A stretch of DNA of 64,000 bases from Jacaranda mimosifolia (Eukaryota; Streptophyta; Magnoliopsida; Lamiales; Bignoniaceae): the NCBI GenBank assembly GCA_018894105.1, contig CM032121.1, forward strand, positions 23,715,730 to 23,779,729, written 5' to 3'. Position 1 is the first letter of the stretch. Every line of letters begins with the position of its first letter. Made by a program: the position numbers and the translations under genes. The notes beneath the pieces were generated by a model. It did no database searches, was not told the origin of the DNA, and saw only the letters and a list, made by a program, of their open reading frames with translations. Of the stretch, positions 57,906 to 64,000 are shown one piece after another.

Positions 57906-58861
57906 TGAAGAGTACCCGATCTCTATGGTCGATGTCCAATCTCAAGCTCATGGAGCCCAACTAATTGGCCAAAATGAATATTCTGGAGAACCATCATAGC
58001 TCTACGTGTACCATGCAAATACAGTCATTCCGTCTCCTATCTTCTGAAAGAGGCCTGGGACAAAATATTTGTTGGATCCCTAATAGCCTCGATACTGTGT
58101 CTCTATTCTTAATGCTCGATTCCCTTGCGTGACCTTACCTTTGGAAAACTCCTTTTCTAAATTGTCACACCACCTTACGGAAGGATTTCTTAGAATTGAT
58201 CATTATAGAGCATATAGGAGATACACTCACCTTTCATAAAAGCGGGCAGTCAAATTCCATTTTGGATCTCACTAACCTCCATGCCAAGTAGTATACCCAA
58301 CCTCAACCTGAAAGACCCACTAAGTGGTCAAGGAAGAGTCAAAGTATGAGGACTGGACACAAAGTTACCATGGATCCTCAGGTTAGAGGACTAATAATAT
58401 GCACTAGCTAAGCGGGAGAATTAACCACTACCAATTTGCCACTAAGGCTGTCTAGTAGATTCTCTTGAGGGTCTTCAGTGCCTTGTTCTCTAATAAGCAC
58501 CCACTAACATGCACCCGTATCTCATACAATTACTCGTGGAACGGAGCAATATCCAACTCTTAGATTTATGCATCGTTAGTGCAAGTTTATTTGGATCTTA
58601 GATGTCCCATCTCTTAAGATCCTCTGACTTAGAAGATTTAAGATCATGACCATGTAGGACTTATTCCATGATCACCACCTAGTGAACTGACCAAGTCCCA
58701 TGGTCATTTGTGATCTAAAGGTTTTATCCAAATGCTAGTGAAATAATATAAAGTATAAGATGAAGATGGTCATATAAAGAATATCATTCAATCAAGATTA
58801 TTTCACAAGGAAATAGTTTTTACAAGGCTAATCTAATTAGTTTGCTAGTACTATTCCAACA

Positions 58862-59034
58862 ATGACCTCATATTTAGAAAACTTCATTTCCAAATTCTCA
58901 CACCACGTTGTACTCGCCCCTTACAAAGTGGAGGAGTTAGATTCCATCTTGGACTATTCAAAACTCCTTCTGGATCTCCTAGAATAAAATCACCAAGTTA
59001 TTGCCTTGACTGGTGGATCTCCAAGGGCTAGCAA
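58862..59034 (-). mobile_element. Two short copia LTR scraps
   Basis: A piece of LTR around the tgacctcatctttgg word, then a piece from the TATA-distal end (aaactccttctggatctcc), both minus-oriented. They are joined abruptly and ended by LTR K at 59035. Confidence 0.6.
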
Positions 59035-59773
59035 TGTTTGAATAGTGCCCAAGAAGCCAATTAGATTGGCATTTTAAACTATTTCACTTGTGATACAATC
59101 TTGATTGGATGATATTAATAACATGGCCGTCTTTATCTTATGCTTATATTTACTTCACTGGTATTTGGTTGAAGTCCTTAGATCACACAAGACTAAGGTA
59201 CTTGGTCACACACTAACTGGTGATCATGGAATAAGTCTTACACGGTCGTGATCTTAAATCTTCCAAGTTATAGGATCTTAAAAGACGAGGCATCTAAAAT
59301 CCAGACAAACTTATACTGATAATACATAAATTTAAGGAGTTGGATATTGCTCCATTCCATAGGTAATCCCATATGAGATATAGGTGCATGTTAGTAGGTG
59401 CTTGTTTATGAACAAGACACTGAAGACCCACCGAAGAATCCACTAGATAGTTAGAGTGGCAAGTCAGTAGTGGCAAATTCTCCCACTTACGCTAGTGCAT
59501 ATAATTAGTCCTTTAACTTGAGGATCCATTATAACCTTGTGTTAAGGTCCTTATCATTGACACCTCCTTGGTCACTTAGCAGGCTATTCAGGTGGTGATT
59601 GGGCATAAGCAACTTAAACATAGAGGTTTGTGAGATCCAAGATGGAATCTGACTCCTCATCTTTGTGAGGGACGTGTACATCTTCTATGTGTTCTATAAT
59701 GACCAGGTCCAAGAAATTCTTGCTCAACGTGGTGTGACAATTTGGAAAAGAAGTTTTCTAAATATGAGGTTAT
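59035..59773 (+). mobile_element. Copia LTR K, left part
   Basis: Starts TGTTTGAATAGTGCCC. It is interrupted at 59773 by LTR J and resumes at 62028. The orientation flips from minus to plus here. Confidence 0.8.
59769..59773. repeat. Target-site duplication GTTAT, left of solo LTR J
   Basis: GTTAT here versus GTCAT at 62028-62032; one mismatch. Confidence 0.7.
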
Positions 59774-60972
59774 TATTGGAATAGTGTCCGGCAAGCTAAT
59801 TAGATTGGCCTTATAAAAACTATTTCCTTGTGAAACAATCTTAATTAAGTGATATTCTTTATATGGCCATCTTCATCTTATACTTTATATTACTTCACTA
59901 ACATTTGGATGAAGCCTTTAGATCACACATGACCACGAGACTTGGTTAGTTCACTAGGTGGTGATCATGGAATAAGTCTTACACGGTCATGATCTTAAAT
60001 CTTCCAAGTCATAGGATCTTAAGAGACATGGCATTTAAGATCTAAATAGACTTGCACTAACGATGCATAAATCTAAGAGCTGGATATTGCTCTATTCCAT
60101 GAGCAACTGTATGAGATACGGGTGCATGTTAGTAGGTGCTTGTTAGATAACAAAGCACTGAAGACCCTCCAAAGAATCCCCTAGATAGCCTTAGTGGCAA
60201 GTCGGTAGTAGTTAATTCTCCCACTTACACTAGTACATATTATTAGTCCTCTAACTTGAGGATCCATGGTAACTTTGTGTCCGATCCTCATACTTTGACT
60301 CTTCCTTGACCACTTAGGAGGTCTTTCAGGTTGAGCTTTGGTATGAGCTACTTGGCATGGAGGTTTGTGAGATCCAAGATGGAATCCAACTCCTCGCTTT
60401 TGTGAAAGGTTAATGCATCTCCTATATGTTCTATAATGATCGATTCCAAGAAATCCTTGCGCAAGGTGGTGTGACAATTTGGAAAATGAGTTTTCCAAAG
60501 GTGAGGTCACATAAGGGAATTGAACATTAAGAATAGAGACACATTATCGAGGCTATTAGGGAGACGACAAATATTTTGTCCTAGACCTCTTTTGGGAGAT
60601 AGGAGACGGAAGTACCATATTTGCATGGTACGCGTAGAGCTATGATGGTTCTCCTTAATATTCATTTCCGCCAATTAGTTAGGCCACATCGGCTTGAGGT
60701 TGGACATCAACCATGGAGATAGGGTACTCTTCAATTAATGAGATTAATTGAATTTAGTCGATTAGCTTAAAATGAGTTTTAAACTAAAATGAATATAAGA
60801 TATTCAAAAGTCACAAAGAGTTGTGAGCCCATGTCCAATAAATGATAGAACCTATTGGGTCACACACAAAAATCAATTAGCTTTCAAAATTGGTAGAGCA
60901 ATTTTCTAAATGTTAGAAAAACTCACCCTTTGGTGACCGATTTTCAAGAAACCAATTTAACGGTCAGTTTTG

Positions 60973-61188
60973 GTTTAATTAATTTAAGTGTTAAATTAAT
61001 CAACTAATTTAAAGAGTTAAAATAGAAAATAATTAAGGAGTTAATTATTTGGTGCCATATTGACCATCAATTGGTCAAGTTAACTTAAAGAATTAAGTTG
61101 ACTAGTTTAAGCTTAAGAGTTAAGCTTGTTTGATTTAAGAGTTAAATCAAATGTTAATTAATTAAATTAAATGTTTAATTTAATTAAT
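60973..61188 (+). repeat. Hairpin array in solo LTR J
   Basis: TTAATTAATTTAA-GTG-TTAAATTAATCAA; AATTTAA-AGAG-TTAAAAT; AATAATTAA-GGAG-TTAATTATT; GTTAACTTAA-AGAA-TTAAGTTGAC; AGCTTAA-GAG-TTAAGCT; GATTTAA-GAG-TTAAATC; AAATTAAA-TG-TTTAATTT. Hairpin six has the paired C-to-T and G-to-A change relative to P2 and K. Confidence 0.85.
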
Positions 61189-61393
61189 GGGAAGAATACA
61201 TTTTGGAGAGAAAATTGAAATAAAGTGTTCATTTAAATTATCATCTTAATTAATTTGGAATTAGATTCCAAATGTAATTGAAATGCACATGAAATTCAAG
61301 TAAGACTTGAATTTGAATTTGCTAACTTGGCATGCCATTTGGGCGGTCACCTTCAGGAAAGTGTGAAGCCAACTAACATCACATCTTCCACCC

Positions 61394-61404
61394 TATATAT
61401 ATAG
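61394..61404 (+). promoter_or_regulatory. LTR TATA box, solo LTR J
   Basis: TATATATATAG, followed by ATATAGAGGGTG. Confidence 0.58.
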
Positions 61405-62027
61405 ATATAGAGGGTGAACAAATTCAAAATGTACATTGCTGAAAGTGTGAAGATTAGATTCTTTGCATTCCCCAAAACTCCATCTCTCTCTCCATACATT
61501 GCATCATGTATTGAGCTTTGCATTCCTTCTTCTTCCCAACCTAAAATCAGCCTCCTCTACCTCATTTTCTCCTATCTAACTCTAGTTTCTAGTGAGGAAA
61601 AATTGGAAGATTGAGTGGAGTGTGAATCATATCAATAGAGACAAGGCATTTGACTTGCTAAATTTTGGAGATCCACCTGCAGTAGCTTTAGATTGGTGAA
61701 TTTTTATGGAGCGATCCAGAAGGTGTTTTGCTCCAATTATTTTACAGTAGCTTTTTTAGTATGTGGAGGTCTTCCATAATTAATTTGGTGATTTTTGGAG
61801 TAGTATAACTGGGGCAAAAGTTGCCGACTTTCTGTTGTGCTGATTCCAGACAGTTTCTAGATCTGAGAGAGATAGTTGATTTTCTCCTTATTTTGAGCTA
61901 CAAGAGGAAATTCTTCTTCCTAATCCAAATCTATAGCATGACCAGATCCCTCATTGTTTGAGTAGCTTACTTATTTTCAAGCTTTCGAAGCTTTGATTTA
62001 TGGATCCTAATGCTACTCTTGCTATCA

Positions 62028-62032
62028 GTCAT
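62028..62032. repeat. Target-site duplication GTCAT, right of solo LTR J
   Basis: Matches GTTAT at 59769-59773 with one difference. Confidence 0.7.
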
Positions 62033-62495
62033 ACAATGCAAATAGACATTGAGAATAGCGACATTGTATCGAGGTTATTAGGAAGCCGACAAATATCTTG
62101 CCCTAGGCCTCTTTTGAGAGATAGGAGACGGAATGACTGTATTTGCATGGTAAGCATAAAGCTGCAATGGTTCTCCAAAAGCATTCATTTCGGCCATTTA
62201 GTTGGACTCCATAGGCTTGAGGTTGGACATCGTCCATGGAGATTGGGTACTCTTCAATTAATGGAGATTAATTGAATTTAATCGAATAGTTTTAAAATAT
62301 TTTAAACTAAAATGAATATAAGATATTCTGAAATCACAAAGAGTTGTGAGCCTATGTCCAATGAGTAGTATAATCTATTGGGTCACACACAAAAGCCAAT
62401 TTGTTTCCTAGTTAATAGAGGAATTTTCTAAGTGTTAGAAAAATTGCTCCATGGAATCGATTTTTAAGGTGTCTAATTTGAAGGTCAATTTTCGC

Positions 62496-62708
62496 TTGAT
62501 TAATTTAAGTGTTAAATTAATCAATAAATTCAAGGAGTTAAATTATACCAATAACTAAGGAGTTAATTATTTGGTGCCAAATGATCATCCATTAGTCAAG
62601 TTAACTTAAAGAGTTAAGTTAGCAAAATTCAGCTTAAGAGTTAAGCTTGTCTGACTTAAAAGTTAAGTCAAAAGTTAATTAATTAAATTAAAGTGTTTAA
62701 TTTAATTT
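62496..62708 (+). repeat. Hairpin array in LTR K (clearest set of seven)
   Basis: In order: TTGATTAATTTAA-GTG-TTAAATTAATCAA; AATTCAA-GGAG-TTAAATT; AATAACTAA-GGAG-TTAATTATT; TTAACTTAA-AGAG-TTAAGTTA; AGCTTAA-GAG-TTAAGCT; TGACTTAA-AAG-TTAAGTCA; AAATTAAA-GTG-TTTAATTT. Confidence 0.87.
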
Positions 62709-62828
62709 GAAATTACATTTTAAATGTAATTGAAATGCACTCAAATTCAAATTCGATTTGAATTTGAATTTACCACCTAAGCTTGCAAGTGGCCACCCCC
62801 TTGAGGTGGCATCACACCATCCTCCCTC

Positions 62829-62837
62829 TATATATAG
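62829..62837 (+). promoter_or_regulatory. LTR TATA box, LTR K
   Basis: TATATATAG followed by ATATAGAGATGAG. Confidence 0.58.
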
Positions 62838-63250
62838 ATATAGAGATGAGGGATTGGCCAACATGCATTTTGGTGTGAGGATTAGAATCTATCACCTTTT
62901 CCTCTAAAACTTTCTCTCCAAGCATTGCATAATGTGTTGAAGCTTTGCTTTGTTTCTTCTTCTCCAACTTAAAATTGGCCTCAATTACTGTATTTCCCCT
63001 CTCTTACTCCAGCTAAAAATGAGGAGAAATTAGAAGTTCAATTGGTGTGTGGATCATCACAACAGAGGCAACATACTTGCATTGCTAGATTTGGAGATCC
63101 ACTGAAATAGAGCAGCAATTTGTCAAATGTTTTCTAGGAGATCCATAATGTGTTTTGATCTAAAGTTTTCATATTATGTTTCTCAAGTGTTGAGAGGATC
63201 CTTGAATTTTTTTGGTGATTTTTGGAGAAGTTTAACTGAGGCAAAAATTA

Positions 63251-64000
63251 CAAGGAGCAAAGAGACTATTAGAGGTATGAAGACTTTTGAAGACCCATGA
63301 ATGTTGGAGATACACTCATGTAATAGCTATATTTAATCAACCCAATTAAAATCAATTAGGTGGTGCACCTATGGTTCTAAGTGCATCACTTGGTTAGGCT
63401 CGTGGTCATTCCATCCTAGGACCATGCTAGGCGTATTTATTTATTTATGCTTTCTATATCTTATTGATGTATGAGATGCATAGTTAGGATATAGAGAACA
63501 TAATAAGATAAAATGATGAGATCTTTGCAAGCAAAATCCCTTCACTTAGAACTTCTAAGTGCTTTTCAAATATTAAGTCAAAATGGATTCAAATTAAAAG
63601 GATTTTTAATTAATCCAAGCCTTCTACCAATAGTGTATGCCATGACGAAGCTATCAATTTTGTGTCATTTGACACTTGGTTACAGGGGTTACGTTGAGGA
63701 GGAAAGCTGTGAGCATACACTTAGCATAAGATGTATTTTTGAATAAAGAAAGCCTAGACATTGGTACTTGGTTATAGGGGATGTTGTGGTGCCCGTCTTG
63801 AATCATAATTTGATTGGTAGGTTAGACTTACCACCTAGTAACATAGTTGGCGCTCGGTTACATGGGTCTATGTGAAAAGTGAGGCAAAATACATCAAGAA
63901 TTGCATGAAATGCAATTAGCAAAAGTTGCTTACCATTTGATTACTTGTGGATGGGACTCGGTTACGGGGGTCTACTTGCAAGTCCTTGGGATCTTGATTC
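63251..64000 (+). other. Copia leader fragment, runs off the window
   Basis: Leader sequence homologous to 21865-22650, ending a little before the expected gag start. Four leader motifs lie at 63670-63694, 63761-63785, 63847-63872 and 63951-63975. All have a CTYGGTTAYRGGG-like core, the same type as element D. Confidence 0.78.

Larger units (their letters stand above)
56267..58861 (-). repeat. Tandem duplication, unit 2 (2595 bp)
   Basis: Repeats the order of unit 1: LTR 5'-end piece (56267-56431), leader piece (56432-56785), LTR I (56786-58861). It is shorter because LTR I has lost about 250 bases around its TATA box. Confidence 0.82.
56786..58861 (-). mobile_element. Copia LTR I (2076 bp) with internal deletion
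   Basis: From TGACAGCAAGAG to ctattccaaca. The TATA region and flank present in H (about 54630-54860) are missing between 57417 and 57420, so this LTR lacks its promoter. It carries a (GA)13 tract (57324-57350), a hairpin array (57420-57635) and a local repeat at 57820-57905. Confidence 0.82.
59774..62027 (+). mobile_element. Solo copia LTR J (2254 bp)
   Basis: Starts TATTGGAATAGTG and ends CTCTTGCTATCA, the H/I-type terminus. Flanks are GTTAT and GTCAT. With no internal sequence it is a solo LTR. Hairpin array 60973-61188, TATA near 61394-61404. Confidence 0.85.
62033..63250 (+). mobile_element. Copia LTR K, right part, 3' truncated
   Basis: Resumes the LTR after J: hairpin array 62496-62708, TATATATAG at 62829-62837. 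At about 63250 (gaggcaaaaattacaagg) it passes directly into leader sequence, so the last few hundred LTR bases, the PBS and the first part of the leader are deleted. Confidence 0.8.

Noticed and set aside
61414..61614. 66-codon open stretch downstream of the LTR J TATA box
   Set aside because: It falls inside the LTR; equivalent stretches in H, I, K and P6 are not conserved as protein.

Overview
The window is plant-type repetitive DNA. It is AT-rich, and I recognise no host protein gene, rRNA, tRNA or CRISPR array. Almost every base can be assigned to degenerate LTR retrotransposons, most of them nested in one another. The plant assignment rests on the Ty1/copia protein motifs, initiator-Met-tRNA primer sites, a chromodomain-bearing Ty3/gypsy element and a CACTA-type transposon end. 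I cannot name the species. The setting looks like old heterochromatin: every coding region carries stops and frameshifts, and the paired LTRs differ visibly.

The dominant repeat is one Ty1/copia family. It has long LTRs (about 1.9-2.25 kb, starting TGTTGGAATAGTG), a PBS close to TGGTATCAGAGCC two bases inside the 5' LTR, and an untranslated leader of about 1.95 kb. The order gag-PR-IN-RT-RNase H follows, with an AGTGGGAGAT-like polypurine tract. LTR size and start, leader length and protein motifs resemble the Angela/BARE-1 (Tork-related) group; that placement is inferred.

Layout. 1-4527: minus-strand element A (PR/gag, leader, PBS, rearranged 5' LTR). 4528-9150: two pol fragments head to head, B (minus) and B' (plus), forming a large imperfect inverted repeat. 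9151-15081: plus-strand LTRs, including a solo LTR (11829-14054) with TSD TAATT. 15082-16549: a minus LTR piece. 16550-18958: unclassified DNA and a CACTA-type terminus at 18691. 18959-27612: element C, a plus-strand element with leader, gag, pol and both LTRs (the 3' LTR is cut). 27613-32915: plus LTR fragments. 33218-39210: a complete but dead Ty3/gypsy chromovirus with TSD CAGCG, inserted into a minus copia LTR. 39447-47567: element D, a minus-strand element with the best-preserved coding sequence. 47568-53681: minus element E (leader and 5' LTR), split by LTR F. 53514-58861: a 2.6-2.75 kb tandem duplication that looks like unequal recombination between LTRs. 59035-64000: plus LTR K containing solo LTR J (TSD gttat/gtcat), then a leader running off the window.

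Two signals go beyond routine annotation. First, most LTR copies that retain this stretch carry, upstream of the TATA box, a row of up to seven short palindromes with different arms but the same 3-4 nt loop (GAG, GTG, GGAG); some arms show compensatory changes. Second, the leader carries four copies of a motif of about 20 nt at fixed spacing (about 91, 85 and 103 bp), whose core sequence differs between element subfamilies but tends to agree within one element. The three pol copies that lost the integrase catalytic Glu all have Lys at that position.
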